A stretch of 64,000 bases of DNA from Bradysia coprophila (GCF_014529535.1 NW_023503501.1:1-64000); one strand, 5' to 3'; positions 11,763 to 22,357 are shown, numbered from the stretch's first letter. Notes: a model not told the origin generated them from the sequence alone. Translations and numbers: made by a program.

Positions 11763-12479
11763 GTCTTCATCAGATTCCTGCTCAGAAGTTACTCTCAATT
11801 GGTCCGACTGATGAATTTGTTCGAGCCTAGTCCCACTAATTCCGAATCCGGAATCCGTCGTTACCTTGGTCTTAGCAATTCTACGTTTTAACTTTGTTCA
11901 TTTTATTGGATTCGTAATTCGAACCTTAGTGAATTTGGCTGGGTTTCTCGTTCCTGTATCTAGAGGGACGTTCAACGGTGAACCATTCAACTGGTGGGTG
12001 TACTCCTCAAACTCATCTTCCGTAGACTTCTTCGTCGCCTGTTTATCCGAAAAAATGTTTTAATCAGATTGTTGTTCCTCATTACCCGTCTAAGTCAGTC
12101 TAACTGTCTATTTATACCTTTGAAGTCATGTTAGCAACTGAATAATATCCTCTCTCTGAGGTGTACTACGAGGTAATAGCCAACAGAAAGGATATTCGAA
12201 TATAGCTGGAGGTATTTTTTTATAGAAAATTGAAAATTAATCATCACTGACGCAATTTTTACATTACGAATTATTAACAAAATTTCACTAAATTATTAAC
12301 AATATTATTATGCGCATAACACTATTTAGAATTATAAAATTGATTTTATTGTGCGATGAATTTTCGATGAGTAGACTATGTACTCCTAGTGTAGTATCTA
12401 CATTGTGACGACTAGGTGCTGATCATTTTCCTATAAAAATTAAAATCATTCTTACGGGTTTTTGATAGCATCCGTTAGG

Positions 12480-12670
12480 CAAAAAACAGGCACCCAGGCT
12501 TCCAATCGAATTCCATATCACCGACCAATACAGCACCAAAATAACGGAAAATTTTCGAATTCCGTAATCAGGTAATTTTTAATGTCATCAGATTCCGGAT
12601 CACAAGTCCTACTCGTTCCACATCCGGAATCCGCCTTGATCTTGGCAATTTCACATTTTTGTCTTAAAGC
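12480..12670 (-). pseudogene. Odorant receptor exon 1 relic (unit A)
   Basis: About 190 bp resembles the first part of OR1/OR2 exon 1: the segment for the FDWKPG turn, the acidic N-terminal stretch and the 5' leader. It has several indels and no open frame. The later exons are missing. It is a remnant of another tandem receptor copy. Confidence 0.7.
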
Positions 12671-12689
12671 TGCGATCGCACTTACTCCG

Positions 12690-13588
12690 TTTAGTTCTCC
12701 GTTCACTTTTAAACAATGAGAAATGGGAGGAGCTTCCATTATTCGTTCGTAAACGGAGCGCAAAACGGTGTAAGTGCGTGGACACAATATTAATAATTTT
12801 TACAGTGGCTCATCATTACAATTGGTTAAATCCCACATTTAAAAAAGATAAAAGTTGAACTTGCGAAGATGGTTCTGTTAAGTAAATGGACAATAGAGCC
12901 GACGGTGTGAAAGTGTTAAGTTAGCATTTAAAAAGAGACCAGTCCAAAGGAATTTAATGTTTGGCTCTTTTTCGGAGATATTTTACGTCAAACTTTCTTT
13001 ACATCGGTTACATTGCTTGAGAGTGACACTATTCACCCAGTAATTATATGTCACATTTTTTCACATTTCCACATTTGATTGGTAATTTTACTTGGTAATT
13101 TCCCTTTACTAGGGAGGGAAAATGGACTTTCCATCCCTAGGAAAAAGTCTTTTCCTCCTTCGTAAAGGAAAACGTCATACTACACTCGGGAAGGAATTTA
13201 ATATTTCGTATCACGATTAAAGCCATCGGACACATTTACTCATCTGAATACGAAATTTCAAATTCCTTCCCTTGTATAGTAATATTATCACATAAGCGAA
13301 AGCAGACAACAGGCCTGAAGTGTAATTTTTGAATTCCCCTAGTTGACTAATTTTGACATCCGAACACATCGCGCATAAAATACCTCACGATTTTACGAGA
13401 TAATTTGGTTATCTTGGAGAGGGATTAACAAGATTCCTCCTCCGTCGTGATAGCCTTCTTCACCCACAAATAAGCAATGCACTAATAAACGGGCTTGTGA
13501 ATATGTAATTTGAAATGAAAACTCGTACGTGTTTATCATTATTATAGTTTATCATTGCAAATTGTTACAAATCAACATCATCGACAAA
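12690..13588. other. Intergenic DNA, nothing recognised (unit A)
   Basis: AT-rich DNA between the receptor relic and the 3' end of the lectin-like gene. Short imperfect inverted runs around 13,085-13,270 ('gggagggaaaatggac' and 'ctttcctt'-type runs) are the only structure noted. The unit B equivalent is 56,765-57,663. Confidence 0.5.
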
Positions 13589-14194
13589 TTATTCAACACG
13601 TTTCCAAATTCTAACAGCTGTGTTAATCGGTCGAACCTCACAGCCTTCAACCAAAAATTTAGTTCCTGTTCCCGGACCTTCAAATTTTCCAGTATTAATT
13701 CTTTTTGACCAACCATTAGTTGGCAACCATGAATCAAGAACATCAGCATTGCCACCTGTACTTCCTACTCTGGCTATTCTCGGAGCGCATGGTTGTTGCA
13801 CTTCATCCCATGCTGCAGAATCGCCTCCCAACGGATCGATTTGCAAACATGTATTGGCGTTTGAATTTGGCTGTTCAATCCAAATGTTACGACTCGTAAA
13901 TTGGCCAATTTGAGCGAGGAAACTGTACAGTTGCAATGGATTCACTTGAATCAGTGATGGCCTGTTAATTAAGTCACTTTGATCAGAGCAAAACTTTACC
14001 GCCTCACTATACGTCATTGGTTTGTAAAATAATTTGAGACACAAGTCTTCGTTATACGCGATCCAGTCATTTTCACAATCAGATCCATCTGAAATATTAT
14101 CAGTAATTATTGGACATTTTTTAGGATCTGTAAGGTACTCACTAGAAACTTTCACGTAAATCACAAATAATGTGAAGAGAAACAAAATCTTCAT
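13589..14194 (-). CDS. Secreted C-type-lectin-like protein (unit A)
   Basis: One uninterrupted 201-residue frame with no intron. The start chosen is the Met beginning MKILFLF, because a hydrophobic signal peptide follows directly; an upstream in-frame Met at 14,239 would add 15 residues. The mature protein has eight or nine cysteines. The order C-x4-W-x2-Y...LC..., SEAVKFC, a Leu/Phe helix, then NIWIEQPN resembles the first half of a C-type lectin fold. The canonical WND calcium-binding triplet and a clear QPD or EPN pair are absent, so sugar binding is uncertain. Insect proteins of this type often act in haemolymph, gut or saliva; the role here is unknown. Identical in unit B. Confidence 0.65.
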   Translation of the reverse strand: MKILFLFTLFVIYVKVSSEYLTDPKKCPIITDNISDGSDCENDWIAYNEDLCLKLFYKPMTYSEAVKFCSDQSDLINRPSLIQVNPLQLYSFLAQIGQFTSRNIWIEQPNSNANTCLQIDPLGGDSAAWDEVQQPCAPRIARVGSTGGNADVLDSWLPTNGWSKRINTGKFEGPGTGTKFLVEGCEVRPINTAVRIWKRVE

Positions 14195-14502
14195 GATTTT
14201 CGAAAGCAATCTTCTACTAAACTGAAAATTTAATTTCACTTTTAAGCTTAAGATGAGGTAGAATATTTAGAAATATAAAAAAAATTGCATGTGAAAAGTG
14301 ATAAGATTGGTTAATCTCGATTCTGCACAGCGATAGAATAAGGTTAAGCCTTTGCGTAAATAAATGCAAACAAGGGCAATAACGCGATACTCGTGCAAAT
14401 AATGTAACTTTGGTTTAAAAAAAACAACGATGGATGTGACGCAAGTGAACGTAATACCTCAATCGGTTTAAACGATACAAATCAGAAATAATTTATTTTA
14501 CC

Positions 14503-14632
14503 AAGCATGAGTGGCATTCTACATAAAGTATACTAAAACGGGTCACTGAAAAAAATCTGGAAACATTTTTCATAAAAAATAGTTCTCTATTTGGCAGCTG
14601 TCACGCGAAGAACTTTTGCTTGAAGTGCGTTG
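14503..14632. mobile_element. Truncated CAACG-type MITE (unit A)
   Basis: The right terminus (TTTTGCTTGAAGTGCGTTG) is intact. The left end begins at 'aagcatgagtgg' without its outer bases. The interior matches the family ('ctatttggcagctgtca'). It lies upstream of the lectin-like gene. Confidence 0.8.
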
Positions 14633-14639
14633 CTTTTAC

Positions 14640-15330
14640 CTCTGTTAACATTTGAAGTACGAAAACCCTTTACACTGACTGCATTTAGTACGGGCGGTAC
14701 AACTGGAACAGGAATAGCAGATTTCCGGGAGTCAATGGAGATTTCTAACACTTTTTTGTTAGTGTATAAGGACTTTTATGATCGTTCCCCCGTGGCCGAT
14801 TGGTTTTTGTAGCCACTTAGTCATTGCAAATAAGTTGAAGGAGTTGAAGTTGAAAAATCAGGAAGGTGAAATGGTCGATACGCCTTAATCGAACTGTTTC
14901 TATTAGACAATCTTCAAAATCCACCACAATCAAACGAAATCCTCATTTACCTGGTAGATGATCAAGGTTTCACCAGCTTTTCAGTTCTAACATTGTACTT
15001 TTTACAATAAACTGAAAGATCATAAATGGAAAGGGGAACAGTTTCTGGTAGTGTGGTAAAAGAAACATGTTCAGTGGCCGGGTGGTTTTGCCATTACTTT
15101 TTTCGCTAGTAATTCAATACTCACCTGGTTTGAGAGTTCTTGAAATGATTTCATTAAACGTTATCGTTTATAACGAGTTTTAAAATTTGATTTTATTGTT
15201 CATTCAAAATTTTCCTAGAATTGTGACACATTTACACGCGCTAATAAGATAAGCGTAATTTCATTATAATTTGGCAAATAAATGCGGGCGGGCACATGAT
15301 CTATTCAGATTTAAATTTAGACTTAAGACT
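14640..15330. other. Intergenic DNA, nothing recognised (unit A)
   Basis: No gene or repeat could be supported apart from short palindromic stretches. The unit B equivalent is 58,714-59,405. Confidence 0.5.
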
Positions 15331-15334
15331 TCGG

Positions 15335-15500
15335 GTGCCAACGTCTCCAAAATTCTATAATAATCATGATTTTTGATGTGCATCGATTGTGTGTTAGTTG
15401 AGAGACAATCACAAAAACAAGAAACAAACAACGAACAGAAACCCAGGCTTCCAGTGGAATTCTATTTCAACGACAATAAGGCAAAATAACGAAAAACATA
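15335..15500 (-). pseudogene. Odorant receptor exon 1 relic (unit A, second)
   Basis: About 165 bp matches the transmembrane part of OR exon 1 (plus-strand text 'gtgccaacgtctccaaaa' through 'cccaggcttcca') but has deletions and no open frame. It ends at the edge of repeat R. Confidence 0.75.
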
Positions 15501-15676
15501 GCTAACGCCGACCCGTACGAAACACCTATTCGTATCAAAAGCCTTTAATGTGAAACTCTTCATTTCTCTTACTTCATTTTCTTCTCTGCTGAAAAACTAT
15601 TCTCCCTTTAAAATCACTTACATTATCCACTCTTTGCCTTGTTATCATATACAACTAAATTGCCGGAGGCAATATA

Positions 15677-16720
15677 GACAGCCCCGTACGAAGACAAATT
15701 TCATAAATTCCTATTTAAACAGCTATATACCGCTATATTTAACTATATTTCACTATAAATAAACATTTCACAGATAAATATATGCTATTATATAGCTCTA
15801 TATGCCTGTATATAGCTCAATATAGCTGTATATAGGTATATATAGATGTCCGTATATGGAATCCCTGAAACCCCACACACATAACAAATTATTTCCATGT
15901 TAACAGAAACTCTCTAAGTATCATTTTTCCCAAGATATTTCTATTTTACTAAAATCCAATATGGCCGCCGGCAGCCATTTTGTTAGGAGACCGGAAATAG
16001 TACCGACGCTTTACATTCGTTAATACCTTTCAAACAAAAAAAAAATTCATGAAATTCGGTCAAAATTTACTCGAGATATTGTCAAAATACACCACGTTCA
16101 CTGTACTTCCGAGTAGCCAGATAAGAGCTCACTCCAAGAGACCTAGCTCACGCTCCGGAGAACATAATTTGAAAAACTTTTTTTTCCCTGATTGGTACGG
16201 TCAATACCTATCTAATAAAGCTAAAATATGACGAAATATGTTCAAATGTGGCCGACCTACAAGCAAAAACTGCTTGCCGCCCTGTGCCTGTTCCACACCA
16301 AGGGGTCTAACTCACGAGTCGGTCATCCGATTTCCATAAACTCTTTTTTTGTCGATCGGTATTGTAAATACCTTTTATTTGACGTATTACTTACAAGTTT
16401 AACGTTTAAATGTCCGGAGATATCTTCGAAAAACCGTAAAGCACTTATTGGGCCACAGCTCGGGAGTGGTCGATCCAAAATCACTCATCTTCGAACTTAG
16501 CCTGTCTTTTGACATTACCAAACGGGAAAAAAAAGAATTTTCAAAATCGGATGCGTTTTACTCAAGTTATCGTGCAGACAGACGGACAGACGGACATTTT
16601 TCCCCACTGATTTGGCATCTCTGGACAACCACAATAGGTTTCCCCTTGCTCAGGGAGTCCAATTCGACGTGTTACAAACGTATGCGTAAACCTATAAGAC
16701 CCCAGTACTTCGTACGGGTC
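15677..16720 (+). repeat. Dispersed repeat R, unit A copy (chimeric)
   Basis: About 1,044 bp between CCCCGTACGAAG and CTTCGTACGGGTC ends. It carries a run of TATATAG-type short repeats near its left end, then 'aatatggccgccggcagcc', and a 'gacagacggacagacgg' tract. A direct copy lies at 59,751-60,795 and an inverted, clearly diverged copy at 28,041-29,010; part of it recurs near 41,090-41,250. Up to about 16,585 this copy follows the unit B copy. The last ~135 bp instead match the inverted copy at 28,041-28,176. No transposase frame was seen; class unknown. Confidence 0.85.
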
Positions 16721-17791
16721 TAATAATTTTGATTTCTTGCAAAATATATTTCAACTTCTTATAGGTATGCGTATCTATTTGGATAACTTGCAATCTGTTC
16801 TCGGAAATAATGACATCGGTTAGCGTATAGACATTTGTTAAATTGCGTCTGATAAGAAAGCGATAGTGTAAACTTTATTGCATTGATAATCTATTACCGG
16901 AAACTTATGTCAATTTAGTCATTGAATACGATTCAAATCTTATCCAAAATTGAAATCGGCTTCGAGTTGAATGATTAATTTGTTCGGCTAGTGTAAACAT
17001 TCAATAAGTGGGAAGTAATTTCCAATTTTCGCTTCAAAAAGGTAATATTCCTCTTCCATGGTAACTAACGAAATTTCACATGCCCTTAGTATAATTACTA
17101 TGTGCGATTTCTTATTGTACGTAGACAATCATTCGTAGGTATGATCCTACGCAGCTACTTTCAGCAACTTTCCAGTAATTTTTTTTCTTAATCTCACCAA
17201 CAGCCATTGCCGAACTGGCCCTATGGGCGTTCGGGCGATTCCCGAATGGCCATTTTGAGCCAGTCCGGCACTGCCAACAGCTACGTCAATTAATTTTTCA
17301 ATTTAAAGTGTCATAGTCTAAGCAGAATATGACTACTTAACTGAAGTGCTGCCCTGCTGTTTTTTCGGTGCCGTTATCGAAAAAATTTGTCCATAATTAA
17401 ATGTTCTTCAAATACACACGGCAGTAATGAGGAACAATTAAAAGTTAATGGTCCGTCTTTGCGTTAAATTTACGCCTGAATCAAAAACGAAAATTTACCG
17501 AACGCATAAATGAAGGAATAGTAGATTACAGCAGAGCCTATGTAAGCAAGGTTCTGAAAGAAGAGGTTAAGACACTTACGAAGGCGGGTGAAACACCAAT
17601 CTTGACAATTTAGACATGTATATTGTTTATTTAAAAGTCAACTTGAAAACCATTTTTTTTGTTAAGTTGAAATCGTCATATAAAATTTTCCAACCTACAG
17701 GAAAATTTTTATTCCTTCGTGATCAACTCGAAAGTGTCTTAACCTGTTCTTTCAGAACCTTGCAAATTTTGACTTTAGACCATACCTATAG

Positions 17792-17951
17792 CAAGGCTGT
17801 AAACTTTGGGGAGGTCACACAGATACAGATACGCGGGTGACACACCTCACTTGATGATAACATGGCGGATTTCATACAAAAATTCACCTACTGTGATGAT
17901 TGTCATCGCCGTGATGATGTGGTGAATTTTTCCCCAAAGTTTACAGCCTTG
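17792..17951. mobile_element. hAT-like MITE nested in another element (left arm)
   Basis: 160 bp with termini CAAGGCTGTAAACTTTGGGG and the inverse, flanked on both sides by ACCTATAG, an exact 8-bp target-site duplication. It is inserted into a stretch related to the MITE at 38,695-38,848. Partial relatives lie near 440, 6,350, 45,955 and 51,990. The 8-bp duplication and CA...TG ends fit the hAT superfamily; the assignment is inferred. Confidence 0.88.
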
Positions 17952-18636
17952 ACCTATAGAGTATACTTTCATTGCTAATTGAGGCATAGCATTGTCGGCC
18001 GGAAAACGCCAAAATTACATCTATTCTTTTTAATTTTTTGATAAACATTGTGTGAAAAGGAATAGCCAAATTTGATTGTTTCAGCACTCTATTTGAGTGA
18101 CGTCAAAGCCAGCTTCGGTGCTTGAGAGTGCTATGATTGAGGACATAGTTGTTTGACATAAATACGGCCCAATTTAGGACATTGATGAAGTAAAATAGGA
18201 CAAATTCTAAAATTTGGTGAGACATTGAGGTAAAATTCAGGACATATAATTGACAACGGCTACAGGTAGCAATTAGAAAACAGGTGTCAATTTGCAATTC
18301 TAGTTTTTATTGTTGAAGGAGGAATAATTGAAAAAAAAAATTGAATTCACGCCGTAAGTGCGGTCGAAATTCAAAATTGAAAGTGCGGAGGTCTTTCTAC
18401 CGTAGCGTCTTTTCATACAAGGAAGCGTTAAAATGTATTTTTTGGTTCACTTTTTCATCGAATCGTTTAAAATTCAAATTTTAGGCACACTTACGGCGTG
18501 AATTGAAATTCCGGTGACACATTTTTTCCCAGACACGATATGCACTGCTCTAAATTACTTTTCCTAATTGCTTTACATTGATAATGCATTTTGATGAGTC
18601 ATGAAAAAATTCAGTGTCACACATTTTGACATTATT

Positions 18637-18859
18637 CAACGCACTTCAAGCAAAAGTGCTGTTAATGATAGCTGCCAAATAGAGTACTATTTTGTATGAA
18701 ATTTTATCCCCACTCTTTTTACAGTGTTAATGACAGCTGCCAAATAGAGTACTATTTTGTATGAAATTTTATCCCCACTCTTTTTACAGTGTAAAATTTT
18801 GTATGGAGCACTGTCAAGTTTCAGTACCCTAGAGTACCACTTTTGCTTGAAGTGCGTTG
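18637..18859. mobile_element. CAACG-type MITE with internal duplication (left arm)
   Basis: 223 bp with CAACGCACTTCAAGC termini and an exact CATTATT 7-bp target-site duplication (18,630-18,636 and 18,860-18,866). About 70 bp in the middle ('gccaaatagagtactatttt' to 'tttttacagtgt') is repeated twice, which makes it longer than other copies. Confidence 0.93.
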
Positions 18860-18947
18860 CATTATTTAATTATTACACATCATTTTCGTTACTGAAACAA
18901 ATGGAATTATTATCGAAACGTGTTTTCGATTGACCCTCTGCTCTCCG

Positions 18948-19000
18948 TATAAATACCTCTATGATAAATACGAACCATTCTGGTCAACTTCGTATCAGTT
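18948..19000 (+). promoter_or_regulatory. Core promoter candidate of peptide gene a (left arm)
   Basis: TATAAATA at 18,948-18,955, a second weaker GATAAATA about 31 bases before TCAGTTT, and the arthropod initiator-like TCAGTTT at 18,995-19,001. The peptide start codon follows about 110 bases later. The elements are the expected ones, but which TATA box is used cannot be decided. Confidence 0.5.
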
Positions 19001-19107
19001 TAATTCAAATCGAGCTAAGCTTTCCAGTTCTGTTCCAATTTCCAACTTCCATTTATTAGATCGGATCATCGTCAATTCAGCCACGAATCGCACGTTTTTC
19101 ATTTAAA

Positions 19108-19428
19108 ATGAAGCACAGTCTGATCTTAGTATTGGTGGTGATGATGTACGTGTCCGGTATTGTGTGTGTGTGTTCCAGCAACACTATGCCGATTTCCTTA
19201 CCGATCCGGTACTCATTATCAATTGAAAATTCGCAACGGGTATGACGGAGAAGCGTGGGCAGGACGATGCTCCGACGATGGAGTTGTTTGCGTGTATGGA
19301 GCTGTAAATGGTGTGGTCTTGAAATATCAAAATGGTGATCGTCTCATAGGGCCAAGTGAGTGGCATACATACAACGCAGATGGTTAGTGTAGAGCTAAAG
19401 GAGGAGTGACGTACTGGTTCAATGCTTA
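19108..19428 (+). pseudogene. Small secreted peptide a, broken (left arm)
   Basis: Starts MKHSLILVLVVMMYVSG, a typical signal peptide. Two extra TG units in a short TG run (about 19,161-19,174) shift the frame relative to its paralogue b. Past the shift, the other frame encodes a Cys-containing body with a RNGYDGEAWAGRC motif and a second half (DGVVCVYGAVNGVVLKYQNG). An in-frame TAG at 19,385 is followed by about 13 more codons of similar character ending at 19,428. No known family was recognised. The TG shift and the nonsense codon make it a probable pseudogene, though the promoter region looks intact. Confidence 0.6.
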
Positions 19429-19631
19429 GAAATTTGGTCAAAGCGGTGCCGAAAATCAGGATTCACGTCAGAGCATCGTCCTGCCCACGTTTCTCCGTCA
19501 TACCCGTTTCGAATTTTCAATTGATAACAAGTAGCGGATCGGAAAGGAAATCGGCATAGTGTTGCTGGAACACACACAATATCGGACACGTACAGCATCA
19601 CTACCAATGCTAAGATCAGAATGTGCTTCAT
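19419..19631 (-). CDS. Small secreted peptide b (left arm)
   Basis: 70-residue frame starting MKHILILALVVMLYVS, a signal peptide probably cleaved near residue 20-21. The mature part is short, with cysteines at about residues 26, 35 and 53 and a RNGYDGETWAGRC motif shared with peptide a. After that motif it loses similarity to a: its last ~15 residues come from DNA at the inversion junction. The second half of the ancestral gene therefore appears to be missing. It converges on gene a, overlapping it by 10 bases tail to tail. Function unknown. Confidence 0.55.
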   Translation of the reverse strand: MKHILILALVVMLYVSDIVCVPATLCRFPFRSATCYQLKIRNGYDGETWAGRCSDVNPDFRHRFDQISKH

Positions 19632-20599
19632 TTTAACTGAAATACGTGCGAATCGTGGCTGAATTGAAGATGATCCGATCTGATAAATGAAATTTATTAT
19701 TTTCAATTGGAACAGAACTTGAAAGTTTAGGTAGATTTGAAGTAAACTGATACGAAGTTGGCCAGAAACTAGATTTACGCAGCTCATGTTAAGTGGAACA
19801 TTTTTTTTTTGATGAAATAAATGAAATGAAATGAACACCCGTTTCGATAACAATTTTATTTGTTTCAGTAAATAGGAAATATAATTTACAGAAGTGCATC
19901 GTGTCATGTGTACTTTTCTGCGGAAAATGTGTCACAAGAATTTCAAAATAATTATTTTTTCAGCTTGAAATCATTTTTATTTAAAACTCTTTCAATTTAT
20001 TTAATTTTCTTCAACAATAAAGAATAGGATCATAAATTGACACCTGTTTTCTGATTGCTACCTGCAGCTGTTATCAATGAAATGTCCTGAATTTGCCCTT
20101 AAGGCGATTCGCCACAAAGCCTAATTGTAGCCTAAATTTGTGCGAAAAAATGTTGTAGTTTCGATGATAATTTACTGTGTGTAGCTGCACATAGCGACGC
20201 GAAAGAGATCTAATTCAAATTTTTCTTTTGTTATACTGTCAAACTTGACAGAAGAACAAAAGATAAATTTGAATTCGCCTAGTCGGTTGGCCTGTAGAGG
20301 CGCCATATTTTTTTTATAATACTTCATTCTTACTGGACTATTTTTTTGTGAAACAACTTCACATTGATTCATTCAGATGAAATGTCACAGCAATGAAGTT
20401 GGTTCACATGAAAATAAGCGCAGTGACAGCTGTAATTTTATGACAAAATGTACTAAAATATGAGAAAACTCTATCACATTTCTTTTTAGTTTCTAAACAT
20501 CATTCTCCTATTAGATCTCTTTCGCGTCGCTATCTGCAGCAAGAGTTCGTATCCGCGTCCTTTCTGGAAAAGTGTTCGTGATTCAGCAGGATTTTGCAA

Positions 20600-20701
20600 T
20601 AGAGTGTTATGATCGGAGCGAGAGGACCGAAGACCAGTTTATTATAACTTGCCTTGGGGTACTTGTTAAAATATGTCTTTCTCTTTCATAAGAACACTCT
20701 A
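20600..20701. mobile_element. Short hairpin MITE (left arm)
   Basis: 102 bp between TAGAGTGTTATGATC and TTCATAAGAACACTCTA. No coding capacity. Two tandem relatives lie at 1,766-1,952 and 47,320-47,510. Confidence 0.7.
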
Positions 20702-22045
20702 TACCCATGTTTTTAAATGGCAGAAACTTGGTTATTACAAAATTGTGTCCGTTTGTGGTGATGCAGCCTACTATGAGAAAACTCAGAATTTGTGCCAATT
20801 TTAGTGAACTATTACGTTTTCTCTTAGTAAGGTTACACCACCACAAAGATTTATTATTCTTATTCGTTCGAAGCCAACACTTATTGACACAAAGCGATGG
20901 CCCCACTCTTTCCAGAAAAGAAGCGGATACGAAGCTTACCATCGAAAATATATCATTTTTGCACACAAAAGAACAGTTATTGAAACTCAACAGGAAGTGC
21001 TCTAAAACAGGAATCGAAACGAGTTCCAGGAACAGTGTTTTTGTTTCGCCCAAGGGCCCTCTCAATAGAACAAACTGACAAATTAAAATGAAAAATCATA
21101 TATTTGAGTGTGTGTGTGACAGCTTCGTGTACAGACAGAAAAAGGGACTCTTAATGTCAAAAATAAAGGGACTCATAACGTCAAAATAAAACAAAGTTGA
21201 CGTTTTCGTGTTAGTGGTGTGTGTGATATAATTTTTCAATGAATTTCGGGTCATAATTCCTCTAGGTAGTCTACCTCTATGGTTTCGCCTGTCTTTCACT
21301 AGTTTTTAATCATAACTCGTGTAGTGCGATATGTCAAATGATAGGAATTGACGAGGCAAACCAAAATATTTAATTTTTGAGAAGATCGGGTCTGTGAAAC
21401 AGTAGCTATTGGCGTTAGCGTGAGAAAAACAGCCTGTTTTATGTGCTTTCGCTTACTTTATTCAGTTTTCATCGAACAGCCTGCTCGAAACCTGATGTGA
21501 TATATGTCCAATGATAAATATTGACTAGACCAATCAGACAATCTATGGTCTCTGAAAATGGGGTTCGTGCTTCAGAAACCAGGAGTCAGGAAAACAGCGG
21601 TTTTCCTTTCGTTTGTGCAGTTTTCTGACATAAATCTTCAGATGTCGTAATTGTTATATCTAATGAAAGTATACTCTATAGGTATGGTCTAATGTCAAAA
21701 TTTGTATGGAGAGGAGGAAAAAGAGATTTCATATAAGCAAACTCACCCGTGTGTGCAAATAATGTTTTCTTCCAGTTATCCGAATCTGATTTCCCGATTT
21801 TTCCAGGTACTCACTAAAATTCGACCAAATTTCCGAGTAATAATAATGGGATTTCCCTGTAAAAATGTTGGAATTTCCCGGTAACAGTATGTTACAGCTA
21901 TGTAAAGTATATAACGAGACGAGTACGCACATGAGAGCTTGCCCGAGTGGTAGTATATTTCGAATGGAGCTTTACGGACGAAATAGTATTTTTCGTTACG
22001 AGTGATGAAAAATTCTGCTTTCATCACGAGTTACGAACTACGTTT

Positions 22046-22316
22046 TTTGTGCCGTAACGATCATAATGAGACGAAACCACAACAACATAAACAAAGATAT
22101 CACTCTACAAACTCTACAACAATTTTATCAACTATCATGCACACTCGATTGCGTCCGAAAACGTATATATGAAATTCCATTGTCGGCCGGAGAGAGCGTC
22201 CGTCAAAGTTACTTTTATGGCCGCAAATACGTCTCTCTGACAAGTACTGAATAATTGAACTTTTCGATCGTAGGTGCAGTGACGAAATACGTCGAATTAT
22301 GATCGTAAGGCACAAA
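22046..22316. mobile_element. MITE-like element flanking the palindrome core (left)
   Basis: About 271 bp with imperfect inverted ends TTTGTGCCTTACGATCATAA and TTATGATCGTTACGGCACAA. A 71-codon open frame inside shows no known domain. No target-site duplication could be defined. Confidence 0.55.
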
Positions 22317-22357
22317 TAGTTATTTACGTATCTGTTGTGGACGGTTTATTTTAGGCA

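Larger units (their letters stand above)
1..16720. repeat. Segmental duplication, unit A
   Basis: This stretch repeats 45,504-60,795 in the same orientation. The offset is about 45,503 at the left end, 45,641 in the middle and 44,074 after the LINE at 9,483-11,040, which unit B lacks. From about 4 kb onward I found only scattered single-base differences (for example near 8,215, 14,352 and 16,387). The first ~3.7 kb shows many 1-2 base indels and lacks about 49 bases present near 48,330. The copied part carries a GH31 exon, two odorant receptors, receptor relics, a lectin-like gene and repeat R. The identity ends inside repeat R at about 16,590. The left end lies outside the window. Confidence 0.95.
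18210..20085. repeat. Secondary inverted repeat inside the left arm
   Basis: 18,210-19,428 and 19,419-20,085 are imperfect inverted copies of each other, centred near 19,370. The pairs include 'gtagcaattagaaaacaggt' with 'acctgttttctgattgctac', the 'tttattgttgaa' pieces, the 'tatcgaaacg' stretches, and the two peptide genes. Identity is far lower than between the main arms, so this inversion is older. The mirror lies at about 24,676-26,551. Confidence 0.85.
16585..22357. repeat. Giant palindrome, left arm
   Basis: 5,773-bp left arm of an inverted repeat. Position x pairs with 44,761 minus x. Every open frame in this arm has an identical mirror in 22,404-28,176. The only differences I found are two one-base homopolymer changes (A run near 18,331; T run near 19,801). 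The arm contains two small-peptide genes, several MITEs and otherwise unrecognised DNA. Confidence 0.97.

Noticed and set aside
20607-21078. 152- and 123-codon frames on opposite strands in the palindrome arms
   Set aside because: Overlapping frames on both strands, no splice or domain evidence, and partly within the 20,600-20,701 MITE. Treated as chance open frames.
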